This document shows, piece by piece, positions 1 through 7,931 of a DNA stretch of 64,000 nucleotides. The position numbers and the translations under genes were made by a program. Location of the stretch: contig NZ_QMFY01000006.1 in NCBI RefSeq assembly GCF_003286915.1, forward strand, positions 1 to 64,000, read 5' to 3'. Numbering within the stretch: the stretch's first letter is position 1; each line of letters starts with the position of its first letter. The notes under the pieces were generated by a model that saw only the letters and a list, made by a program, of their open reading frames with translations, did not search any database and had not been told where the DNA came from. This DNA comes from Pseudochryseolinea flava (GTDB taxonomy: Bacteria > Bacteroidota > Bacteroidia > Cytophagales > Cyclobacteriaceae).

Positions 1-123
1 CCCGGGTCAAATGATTACCGAAACGGGTGGGTCAGATAATTAGCGAAATACCTGGGTCAAACCATTTCCGAAATAGGTGGGTCAGGTAATTACCGAAAGG
101 GTGGGTCAGACGGTAGCGAAATA
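1..123. repeat. Five degenerate ~25-bp repeats, possible IS21-type terminus
   Basis: Five consecutive units begin with GGGTCA and end with CCGAAA or GCGAAA (about 1-24, 25-50, 51-75, 76-98 and 99-123). Repeated subterminal motifs of this GTGGGTCA...CCGAAA kind resemble, from memory, the multiple transposase-binding repeats at ends of IS21-family elements. No transposase gene is inside the window, so the element would lie to the left of base 1. The repeats run straight into the open frame at 77-625, which suggests that an insertion cut that gene. The family assignment is inference. Confidence 0.45.
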
Positions 124-625
124 TTCACCTGAGTGGCATGGTGACAAAGAAATAGATAGTATAAACGATGAAACAAATAAGTTAATAGGCGAATACCTAG
201 CTAAAACATTTAGTCAATCGGTTCCTGCTAACAAAAAGGAATTATACAAGTTAACAATTGCAATTGCTGATAAACATAAATCAATAGACCCTGCGATGTT
301 GCAATTTGACGGGCTAATGTACCCCACTGTACAGATGTGGGCAAATGCAGAAAATTTTGCATTGGAACGATCCGTGATCGATTCTGGCAAAATGTATTTG
401 AATGCGGTAGAATGGATTTTGGTTAAGAGAGTGCACAATGGCAAGTACGACATCGATGTACTTGACTGGGCAAATTCAGTAACAAGTAAAGGAGAAATAG
501 AATGGAAAGGCCGACTCCCACGATGGAATGTAAATGAATTGGAAGTCAATTCGGTGTATTGGGATGATTACTATGGAAAGAAAGTATTGAAGGACAGACA
601 TGGAAATATTATTGAACCAATATAA
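77..625 (+). CDS. Truncated protein, possible C-terminal part of a RES-like domain
   Basis: This 182-codon frame opens inside the left-edge repeats, so its first 15 or so residues are repeat sequence rather than native protein. The native-looking part begins near 'SPEWHGDKE'. A segment around residues 78-106 (DGLMYPTV ... NFALERSVIDS) resembles the end of RES-family proteins, which typically have a 'G..YPS.....N.AL' pattern. That similarity is weak and from memory. RES proteins act in NAD-degrading toxin systems, but a fragment lacking its N-terminus would not be expected to work. It ends just before a hairpin shared with the convergent gene at 679-1029. Most likely a 3' gene remnant left by an insertion. 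Confidence 0.4.
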   Translation: MGQVITERVGQTVAKYSPEWHGDKEIDSINDETNKLIGEYLAKTFSQSVPANKKELYKLTIAIADKHKSIDPAMLQFDGLMYPTVQMWANAENFALERSVIDSGKMYLNAVEWILVKRVHNGKYDIDVLDWANSVTSKGEIEWKGRLPRWNVNELEVNSVYWDDYYGKKVLKDRHGNIIEPI

Positions 626-652
626 AACCTGATGCTACTTACCAGGTTTTAT
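622..652. terminator. Bidirectional hairpin terminator
   Basis: ATAAAACCTG (622-631) pairs perfectly with CAGGTTTTAT (643-652) around an 11-nt loop. The A/T-rich stem base gives a T-rich tail in both directions. It lies between the convergent genes at 77-625 and 679-1029. Confidence 0.6.
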
Positions 653-678
653 ATTTCGTTCAACGCTTTGCATTTGAG

Positions 679-1029
679 TTATACCTGCGCCATACCTTTG
701 GCGTCGACTACTGGAAACCGATTGCTCATATAAAAGAATTCATTCAATTTCACCTCCGGATCCATCCAAGTTGTTTTACCAACTGTATGAGCAGGCTCGA
801 TCGTTTCCAATACCGGTAGACCAGTTTCTTTGTCGGTAAACCTTTCGCCTAATTTTTTCACGGCATCCACCACTACCATTTCTGTTTGGGATTCTTGAGT
901 GATTCTGATAAGTTTTCTGATTGGCTCTTCATCCCGGAGTATGCGACCGTATACACGATAGTGCTGTGCATTAAATTCCTCCATCGCCTGTACCAACTTT
1001 TGATGTGCATTGTAAAGTTTTGCTTGCAT
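679..1029 (-). CDS. Small protein of unknown function downstream of the retron
   Basis: A 116-residue soluble protein, not recognised. It starts with an amphipathic helix-rich stretch (residues 1-55, MQAKLYNAHQKLVQAMEEF...), followed by a more polar part containing DAVKKLGERF and a C-terminal half rich in P, V and F. No signal peptide or membrane segment is visible. It has the same strand as the retron operon and starts 205 bp after the reverse transcriptase stop. The gap contains a small hairpin (1063-1068 with 1074-1079). It could be a separate transcript or a distal cargo gene; the spacing makes operon membership doubtful. Confidence 0.5.
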   Translation of the reverse strand: MQAKLYNAHQKLVQAMEEFNAQHYRVYGRILRDEEPIRKLIRITQESQTEMVVVDAVKKLGERFTDKETGLPVLETIEPAHTVGKTTWMDPEVKLNEFFYMSNRFPVVDAKGMAQV

Positions 1030-1234
1030 TATGAAAGGTATCGCGTACTAACTTGGCTCGCATCCTCGTATGGCGAGGAGGAAGTCACTGGTGAACTTTG
1101 GGAGGATGTTGACACTTCAATGTAATTCGGTTACTCCCTTTCTCAAGAATATTGTACTGCACGAAAATGAAACGAAAGCAATTGAGAATTTAAGGTCTGT
1201 TTGTAAAAATATTATTCTACACTGCAGGCCCACA

Positions 1235-2731
1235 CTACCAAAACCGCCACCACGGCTTTTTACTTTGCTCTTCAGTATTTTTTGGTTTCTCAGGTTCGTT
1301 CGCGAGCAATGATTTCGGTTTGTGCCTAATCACGTGTTTGAATTCATGTGTCGATAGTATTTTAGAAACACGCTCCATCAATGGTTTGCCTTTTATTGGA
1401 TCGACCATCAATACAAAATTTGCGTACCCTTTGATAGACGCCAATAAATTGTTCGAGCCCTTCCAATGTTTTCCATCAAGACCATCTTTTTCTATTTGAA
1501 ATAGAAGCGCCCTGAAACGATCGAGTTCTTTCGCGTTTACAGCAGGCCTGTCGTTAACCACGATGCCTGTCACTTCTTTGCGCGCACCTTTTCTCAGTAC
1601 ACGAACTTTATCAGGATGAATGTGAAGGTTTTCTTCTTTAATAATTCGCTTGATGAAACCCATTAATGTTTTCAAATGAGCAGTAGCTTCTCCGGAGGCG
1701 GAAAAGGTGAGGTCATCGGCGTAACGCGTGTAGTTAAAATTGAACTTTGTAGCAATGCCTTTTAATCTGGCGTCCAATTTTCGGCAGATGATATTCGTCA
1801 ATGCTGGACTGGTTGGGGCACCTTGTGGGAGGAATCGTTCGAGACCGGCCGCGTAGTAGGTAATGCCATCAAGATCGATTTGATCACATTCGGCTTCCGT
1901 GCACATCAATGCTAAGATTGTCGCAATCTGTTCCGAGTATCCGAATGATTGAAATACACCTTTCACACGCGGATAAGTGATCGTAGGAAAAAAATCTTTC
2001 ATGTCGATATTCACAACCACTTCGGCTTTCACGTGCGGCAATGCATTCGAGACAATAGATTTTTTCTTTACGAATCCGTGGGCAGAATCTTGTATTGCAA
2101 TTTTTTCAAGGATGTTTTCCAATATCCAATACTGTGCGCGTTTAAGCTTGGGCATTGGTGTTGAGATAAGCCTTTTTCCACCCGTCTTTTTCGGAATGTA
2201 GAATCTTTTGTAGTGCGTGGTCTTGCTGATGATACGGTTGTATGATAAGTAGCGAACAGTACCCACGCTGATGTTCATTGCTTTTGCTAATTCCTCAACG
2301 GTAGTAATACCAGGAAGCTGATGTGTATTGATTTTAGCGACATCGGTCTCTTTGTTGTTGAGTCCTTTGGAAACATCTTCACCGAGATAGATGATGTCGG
2401 TTTCTTGCGTGGCTTTCCATCGTGCAGCCTTTTCTTCTCTTTTTTGCTTACGGAGCTTTTTATTTTCTTCTCTCTTGAGCTTGGATTTTTCCAGGCGCGC
2501 TTTGCGCATTTCCTTTAGCGCTTGTTCTTTGTTCTGGTACTTCCGTTGCTGCTCAAGAAGAGATTGCAGTTCTTTTGTTAAGTCTGCTTCTTGTAGAATT
2601 AATTGTTCAGGGAGTGATGGCACACCGGTTTCTTGTTTCCAGAAACCAAGACGCTTCATTTCTTCAAGGATAACGGACTCTTTGGTCGACGCCTTAATGC
2701 GATCATAGAGTTGCTGACGAATGTCTGCCAT
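1235..2731 (-). CDS. Retron reverse transcriptase with long N-terminal extension
   Basis: Reverse transcriptase that should copy the msd part of the adjacent ncRNA into branched msDNA. Numbering from the ATG at 2731 (498 aa): residues 1-135 are a charged, lysine/glutamate-rich coiled coil; 142-165 a small HTH-like region (TTVEELAKAMNISVGTVRY); from about 175 the RT domain with IPKKTGGKR, the retron hallmark NAxxH (NALPH, 229-233), catalytic D243 in NIDMKDFFPTI, QGAPTSP (303-309), YADD (337-340) and the retron VTG triplet (387-389). NAxxH plus VTG separate retron RTs from group II intron and DGR enzymes. Upstream in-frame starts (TTG 2791, ATG 2770) are rejected because that stretch is the 3' arm of the ncRNA. 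It resembles the myxobacterial Mx162-type RTs in 'AHGF...SIVSNA' and 'RVKGVF'. The C-terminus is basic and aromatic (KKPWWRFW). Confidence 0.9.
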   Translation of the reverse strand: MADIRQQLYDRIKASTKESVILEEMKRLGFWKQETGVPSLPEQLILQEADLTKELQSLLEQQRKYQNKEQALKEMRKARLEKSKLKREENKKLRKQKREEKAARWKATQETDIIYLGEDVSKGLNNKETDVAKINTHQLPGITTVEELAKAMNISVGTVRYLSYNRIISKTTHYKRFYIPKKTGGKRLISTPMPKLKRAQYWILENILEKIAIQDSAHGFVKKKSIVSNALPHVKAEVVVNIDMKDFFPTITYPRVKGVFQSFGYSEQIATILALMCTEAECDQIDLDGITYYAAGLERFLPQGAPTSPALTNIICRKLDARLKGIATKFNFNYTRYADDLTFSASGEATAHLKTLMGFIKRIIKEENLHIHPDKVRVLRKGARKEVTGIVVNDRPAVNAKELDRFRALLFQIEKDGLDGKHWKGSNNLLASIKGYANFVLMVDPIKGKPLMERVSKILSTHEFKHVIRHKPKSLLANEPEKPKNTEEQSKKPWWRFW

Positions 2732-2745
2732 AGGGGTAAAAAAAT

Positions 2746-2964
2746 GGTAGCAGCGGATATCCTTCGTCATCCTGAGGACTGGAACGGTCAACTCAAGCGA
2801 GACCGTACTAGTGTACTATTTCAATTCCTCAGATTTCACACCGGGAATGGTACACTAGTACGAGGATCGCACAGTCAAGAACGAGCCAGTGGCGCGTTAG
2901 CAAGCTGTGTACAAGGATGGTGATCCACCACCCGGGTTGCAAGTCTTAATATCCTGCTGCTACC
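2746..2964 (-). ncRNA. Retron msr-msd RNA
   Basis: Found by folding the gap between the SWIM gene stop (3000) and the RT start (2731). On the minus strand the 5' arm a1 (2964-2949) pairs with the 3' arm a2 (2760-2746) over 15 bp with one bulged base (GGTAGCAGCGGATAT on the plus strand at a2). The msr part holds an 8-bp stem (2926-2933 with 2915-2922, one G-U pair, 3-nt loop) and a compound stem (CACAG 2870-2874 with CTGTG 2905-2909, inner AACG/CGTT and GCC/GGC). The msd part is a perfect 13-bp stem, CGTACTAGTGTAC at 2804-2816 with its complement at 2850-2862, topped by a 5-bp stem (2824-2828 with 2844-2848). Order a1-msr-msd-a2-RT is canonical. The branching G and the cDNA ends cannot be fixed from sequence alone. 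Confidence 0.85.
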
Positions 2965-2999
2965 GGTTTAAAATTAATAAAATTTATTTAGTCGTCGTT

Positions 3000-4640
3000 T
3001 TATTTTTGCGTTTTCTCACGCATAGCAATTCGCAATGCAATCATATGTTCGCATGGTCCTTGCATCAGTTTGTTTTGCTTAAAAAAGTTGCAATTGCATT
3101 TTCCGCTCAACGCGCGCTCATCTTTGTCAATTACTAACTCTGCTTCAAGTACTTTATCTTTATCTCTTACATTTCCTTTAAGAATCGTATTTCCATCTTT
3201 TGTTCCTATTGCCAGCGTTACATGGTTGAGGAGCACAAAACGATTTGCCGATTCTTCACGCGCATTTGCAAAGCGAAGTTCTTCTAACGGAAGCGCTTCA
3301 CGGGCCAGCTCGCGGATGCGGTACGCATTTCTATTTAAATCGTAGATCACACGCCCTGCTTGCGTGAACGCGCTCAACGCACCGAGCACAACATTTTTCT
3401 CGAGACCCAATCGTTTAGCTAGGCTGTCGGTATCTTCAACCCACTCTTCTCTCAGTCCAACGTAAACTTTTTGCATCGTCATGCTATCAACTTCCGCGCG
3501 TGGTGCTAACAAATCGAAATTTCCAACACGCGACCAGTCGTTAACGGTCCAACCCGATAGCCCTAGGGTAAAGTTAAGATCACCAAGATCGGCGATATAA
3601 AATGAAGGAAGTCCGGAACCGAGAAGTACTACTTTGAAACTTTGCGTAACCGGGATCAATCGCTCTAATAATAGTAAGCGTCGTCGTCCCCAAATGCGAA
3701 TTTCATTTTCGCTTGTGCCTTCGTATAACGATCGTCCACAAACAATTTCGTAGTTCCAAGGTTCGAGTACGAGTTTTACCGGCTGACCTGGTTTCAATAT
3801 CCAACGTATGGAGCGCGGCCCTTCTTTTTCTTTATACCTGCGAAGCATAAAGCAGATGTTGTACACATCCATAGGATGAAGATGAAAAGTGGTCGCTGGG
3901 ATCGTCATCGCGGAGCTCACTTGTAAGAAACCTCTTACCCAGCTTGCCGGCACGTCGATCTTCACTTCTTTGTAACTTTCTTCCGCTGTCGTTTGAACTT
4001 CAAATCCACTTGGGTCGACATTGAAATACGTTTCTTTGTAGTCGCGTATCTTTTGAAACTCATTGTACAGCAGCGAGGAGTAGTCAACGTTGGTTGTACC
4101 GCATTTAAATTCGCTTACCTTGTTGAATACATTGTAATTGCATCCAAGCTTGCCATACGATGATTCGTCTTGACTGAAACATTCGAAGAATAATTCGTCG
4201 GGATGGATGGTGATGACAGGATCGAGCACAACCCACGCGTCGCGATTTGTTTGGTAGAGGAAGTCAAAATATTTACGCTTCGCCTTATGGAAAGGCTCCA
4301 TGATCTGATCTTTCTGTTTTCTGATCGTGGAGAGTCGCTCTTGTACTCCTTTGATTTTTTCGCCTACGTCGGCGGCACCACGCATGTATTCCGCTAGCCA
4401 GATATCTTCTTGTTGTTTTGCCCACGCTTTATAGTCTGATTTGTCTTTCGGTTTGAACCGGAAGTCAGATACAACGATATCGTGTAGCGCAGAGATGGCT
4501 TCGCGAAAAGGAATATGTTTATTCAGGTAACCAGAGAAGTATGTTGGTTCGCGATAAACATCAGGCGCAAAATTCATGGCCGTACCATGCGCGCTATTGC
4601 TAACCGACGTGTCACCTTTAAATTTATAATCGAACTGCAT
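3000..4640 (-). CDS. Retron-associated winged-helix/SWIM zinc-finger protein
   Basis: A 546-residue protein with no signal peptide. The C-terminal end carries a SWIM zinc-binding motif, CxC (515-517) followed by CxH (530-532). A winged-helix-like segment precedes it (SLAKRLGLEKNVVLGALSAF ... GRVIYDLNRNAYRIRE, roughly 415-465), suggesting nucleic-acid binding. The first 400 residues are mixed alpha/beta with a Lys/Glu-rich helical part near 90-125 and are not recognised. It begins 3 nt after the WGR gene stop and ends 36 nt before the ncRNA, so it is co-transcribed with both. A winged-helix/SWIM partner beside an ARM/HEAT protein is the accessory set that I recall for type XIII retrons. It may bind msDNA or its target; the biochemical role is inference. 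Confidence 0.8.
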   Translation of the reverse strand: MQFDYKFKGDTSVSNSAHGTAMNFAPDVYREPTYFSGYLNKHIPFREAISALHDIVVSDFRFKPKDKSDYKAWAKQQEDIWLAEYMRGAADVGEKIKGVQERLSTIRKQKDQIMEPFHKAKRKYFDFLYQTNRDAWVVLDPVITIHPDELFFECFSQDESSYGKLGCNYNVFNKVSEFKCGTTNVDYSSLLYNEFQKIRDYKETYFNVDPSGFEVQTTAEESYKEVKIDVPASWVRGFLQVSSAMTIPATTFHLHPMDVYNICFMLRRYKEKEGPRSIRWILKPGQPVKLVLEPWNYEIVCGRSLYEGTSENEIRIWGRRRLLLLERLIPVTQSFKVVLLGSGLPSFYIADLGDLNFTLGLSGWTVNDWSRVGNFDLLAPRAEVDSMTMQKVYVGLREEWVEDTDSLAKRLGLEKNVVLGALSAFTQAGRVIYDLNRNAYRIRELAREALPLEELRFANAREESANRFVLLNHVTLAIGTKDGNTILKGNVRDKDKVLEAELVIDKDERALSGKCNCNFFKQNKLMQGPCEHMIALRIAMREKTQK

Positions 4641-4643
4641 AAA

Positions 4644-7600
4644 TTAGTTTCTCACGTAGTCATTAAATTCTTTTACGGCCATTAGCGTTTGTACTGCAGG
4701 AAATTTCTTCTTGATGTCACGCAGGGCAGCAATACATTCGGCTCTCTCGGTGATTGCTATGGATACCGAAACGCGCGTGAATATCTCTGCGGCCAGGTGT
4801 GCTACATCTTCACTTTTGAGTGATTCTTTTCTGAGGAAATCCATCACACGGGCTTTTGCTACTTTCCCTTTGTTTACTTGTGAAAGTAGCGTGATGAAAT
4901 ACAATTTCAACGATGTCATCACCTCAAGTTTTCCACTCGCGTATTCATCTAAATAAGCGGTGGCGAACAATTGTACTTTTGACGACGGGTGTTGGCTGAG
5001 CTTGAGTAAATATTCGGCGCCTTGATTGGCGGCAAAGAATTTTGTAATCATCTCTCGCGCGAAGTCTTGGACGTCTTCTCTTGTACTATCGCAAAGACTG
5101 ATTAACAGTTCAGTGTCCCAGTCCGATACTGTAAAAGTATTTCGGAAGAAATCAAAGGCGAAGATTCGTGTATCATCCCAATCGGTGTCAGTGATTCTGA
5201 TGGCTTCGGCCTTTGCAGCTTTTATCTTTTCTGGATTTCTTTGAAAAGCACTCCATGTAAAATTCCGTACATCTTGTATTGGGTTGTTGCCAAGTTTAAC
5301 AAGCTCCATAACGCTGAGGTCGTCTGTCGTGATGGTCTTCTTCAAGAGGATACTACCAATGACTTGTGATGTTCGATATCGTGAATTCAGTAATACTAAT
5401 GTTTTTTCTTTCGGGATGATGTGTAAACTGCTTTCAAGCTCATGTGAGAGTAAACTTAGTAGATCATCGTGTGCGCCTTCGTACGATTCTTTGATTAGGA
5501 ATGCAGGCACAAAAAGTTCGACAAGCGCTTTACCAAAATCAGGATACGCTTTGGTAAGTCGCATAATGATTGGCTTGACGGCGTTTCTCACGTCGGCGAG
5601 TGGCGATAAACAAAAACTTACGAGTATATCTTTCTTGGTTAGTAGCAATTGGTCGGGAAAATTTCCAAGGAGCGAAATGCCCAAACTTCGTGAATTTGGG
5701 TTATTCGATGCGAGGAGGATATTTAAGAAGTCTTCAGGCAGATCTTCTGGTTTTATAGCATGTTTCATCAAGATCTTTCCGGCGAAAGTATGCAGGTCTG
5801 ATGATTGATGTTTAAAGAGATCACGTATAACGTCAAGACTGATGTTCTTAATGAATTCACCCAAGCTAATAATCACCGTGTCGGCAACCTGATTGAGGTA
5901 GCGACGATCTTCTTCAGTGTCGTGCTCGATGCTCATGAGGTAGGCGATAACACTAGCAATAATGACCTCAGCTTGTGTTTGTGTCAGGGCATGTGTTGCG
6001 AGTGTACTTCTGAGCCACGCATGCGCTTCAACTTTACGCATCTTGAAGAGCTGCGTTACGAACGTGGTGTCGGCCAGTAGTGTGCTGCGAGATATTGTAA
6101 TCCATTCGGATGCTTGTGTTCGCGCTTCTTCGAGATTGCTGTCGAGCATGGCCATGAGCAGCAATGTATCCGGTTGACTGGTATTGTATTTTTTTCTGGC
6201 AAGTGATAGTCCCAGCTGTTGTGTTCCAGTAGCGTGTGCGTGCAGGAATCGAATAATGTGCAACGTCTCAATTTGTGCTTCGAATGTCGCATTGGCGTTC
6301 CAGACTTTCAGTGCAAAGTCGTGCACCCAATTTACTTTGCTGAAGGAAAGTAGTTCAACCACTTCGTCGAAGGCATCATTCCACAAATGTGGGAATGCTT
6401 CTTCACGCACCATAGGTATAGCGTTACCGGGTTCGTATGGTGGTACGCATACAAAATGATCATCTACCTGTCGATAGCGGGCGCTGTTTTTGAACAGAAT
6501 ATAATTGAAAGCATTGTACCGGCTATAAGAATCAAAGTGTGTTTTCTTTTCTGCGGAACTATGCGAGCGCGTTTCTGGATTGTAGTTATACGTATACTGA
6601 GAAGTATAGTACGGCGGCGTCAGGTCTTGATCGTCGCGAAAAGCCAGTAGAATTTGAGATGCCAATTCAACATATGACGACTCATTTGCTTGGCCATATT
6701 TTCGCAGTTGCCTGACGATACGACTTGATAAATATGATTTTGTTTTGTTTGAAAAAGCTTGTTGTTGCTTCTGCTCAGGCGTCATCCAATAGCTCACGCG
6801 GTATGTGGCTGGTTGTTTGTCGATCTGCCTGGCAATAACACCGTACGTGCTGTAGTCTTGCAGCATCTCCGACACTTTGAAAATCTTACGCACATACTTA
6901 AAGTAGTTGTGCTCGAATTTGATTTGGCTTAGTACGTCTAAGAAAACAGCGTGTAATGCGATGTCGTTTCTGGTAAGCTGGTAGATACCAACGAGATATT
7001 CGTTCGAAGCAGTCTTAAGCTCAAACAGAAATTCATGGAGATCTCTTTTAAATTGTTTGACGTCTTTTTTTGCGATACTACTTCGGAATGGACGCGGCAA
7101 CGACTCAAGGACGTTGTTTAATAACATTTCCTTGTCCTTGTCATTTGACAATTTTAAGATTGCTTCGAAGACAACATGCTTGACGTGGTCAGGTAGTGCT
7201 TTATTTTGCTGAAGGTTTTGCAGGAATCCGAGTGCGTCTGATGTGCCGCAACGTGCAATGGCCCAAACAGCGGAGTAAATATTGGCAGCGTCGGAAGCGT
7301 CAGCAACTTGAATGATATAGGGTATTGCTTCTTTTATTTTTAAGTCGCCAGCGCGCCAGATGATGCGCGACAATTGCCAGTGTTCGGCTTCTTCTCCCGC
7401 GGCAGCTGCCTTGAGCAGTTTCACAATCGCCTTCTTGCGTTTGTCGGTGCCGGTCTTTGTTGTGGCCGGTGCACTTGCAGTAATGATGGGTGCTTCGCCG
7501 GCGGCTACGTATCCCTTCTTGCGTTTCTCGTTTTCAAGTGCAGCAAATACTTTTTGGGCTTCTGCCAAGGGCACAGGAAAAACCGTCTTTGTTCCTTCTT

Positions 7601-7733
7601 TCAATGCGGCGCCTCTTCTGCCATATCTGAAATTGACAAGGAAGCCGTCGCCGGATTCACAGAGATCTATCTCATAGACTTTGTCAGATGTACCTTCCTG
7701 AAAATAGAGCTTAAGTTGGTTTACTAATTTCAC
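4644..7733 (-). CDS. Retron-associated WGR-domain and HEAT/ARM-repeat protein
   Basis: First gene of the retron operon. I place the start at the GTG at 7733 (1029 aa), giving MKLVNQLKLYFQEGTSDKVYEI, the usual beginning of a WGR domain (about 1-80, with NFRYGRRGAALKEGTKT). A GTG at 7880 would add 49 residues of poor character. After a linker (80-110) the rest is long alpha-helical repeat protein: helical pairs such as AIPYIIQVADASDAANIYSAVWAIARCG early and LGNNPIQDVRNFTWSAF, LCDSTREDVQDFA, LSQHPSSKVQLFATAYLDEY late, typical of HEAT/ARM arrays. WGR domains bind nucleic acid ends or partner proteins in other families. No nuclease or other catalytic motif is visible, so the toxic output of the retron remains unclear. 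It is translationally tight to the SWIM gene (3-nt gap). Confidence 0.8.
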   Translation of the reverse strand: MKLVNQLKLYFQEGTSDKVYEIDLCESGDGFLVNFRYGRRGAALKEGTKTVFPVPLAEAQKVFAALENEKRKKGYVAAGEAPIITASAPATTKTGTDKRKKAIVKLLKAAAAGEEAEHWQLSRIIWRAGDLKIKEAIPYIIQVADASDAANIYSAVWAIARCGTSDALGFLQNLQQNKALPDHVKHVVFEAILKLSNDKDKEMLLNNVLESLPRPFRSSIAKKDVKQFKRDLHEFLFELKTASNEYLVGIYQLTRNDIALHAVFLDVLSQIKFEHNYFKYVRKIFKVSEMLQDYSTYGVIARQIDKQPATYRVSYWMTPEQKQQQAFSNKTKSYLSSRIVRQLRKYGQANESSYVELASQILLAFRDDQDLTPPYYTSQYTYNYNPETRSHSSAEKKTHFDSYSRYNAFNYILFKNSARYRQVDDHFVCVPPYEPGNAIPMVREEAFPHLWNDAFDEVVELLSFSKVNWVHDFALKVWNANATFEAQIETLHIIRFLHAHATGTQQLGLSLARKKYNTSQPDTLLLMAMLDSNLEEARTQASEWITISRSTLLADTTFVTQLFKMRKVEAHAWLRSTLATHALTQTQAEVIIASVIAYLMSIEHDTEEDRRYLNQVADTVIISLGEFIKNISLDVIRDLFKHQSSDLHTFAGKILMKHAIKPEDLPEDFLNILLASNNPNSRSLGISLLGNFPDQLLLTKKDILVSFCLSPLADVRNAVKPIIMRLTKAYPDFGKALVELFVPAFLIKESYEGAHDDLLSLLSHELESSLHIIPKEKTLVLLNSRYRTSQVIGSILLKKTITTDDLSVMELVKLGNNPIQDVRNFTWSAFQRNPEKIKAAKAEAIRITDTDWDDTRIFAFDFFRNTFTVSDWDTELLISLCDSTREDVQDFAREMITKFFAANQGAEYLLKLSQHPSSKVQLFATAYLDEYASGKLEVMTSLKLYFITLLSQVNKGKVAKARVMDFLRKESLKSEDVAHLAAEIFTRVSVSIAITERAECIAALRDIKKKFPAVQTLMAVKEFNDYVRN

Positions 7734-7931
7734 AACAGCGGGGTTACAGCTTGTATCGTGCCTTAATTTTAAAGAAAGATCATTAAATGAAAAAGGACTT
7801 CGCCGTTTATCTTCACTACTAATGATGAGGACGGGACGACGACCGTATAATTTTTTTTTGTGGTCGGAGAGTAAAAACACGTTGATGGGTGCACTAGTAT
7901 AAAGCGAACCGATTTGTACGGAGAAATGAAC

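Noticed and set aside
1235-2731. Group II intron maturase or diversity-generating RT
   Set aside because: NAxxH and VTG motifs, lack of maturase or endonuclease domains, no intron-like RNA, and no template/variable repeat pair.
2732-2791. In-frame upstream starts for the reverse transcriptase (TTG 2791, ATG 2770)
   Set aside because: They would place coding sequence over the a2 arm (2746-2760) of the ncRNA; the ATG at 2731 lies directly behind it.
5284-5808. 174-codon open frame on the plus strand inside the WGR/HEAT gene
   Set aside because: Antisense shadow of a clearly coding frame; the composition follows the reverse of the HEAT-repeat codons and no family is recognisable.
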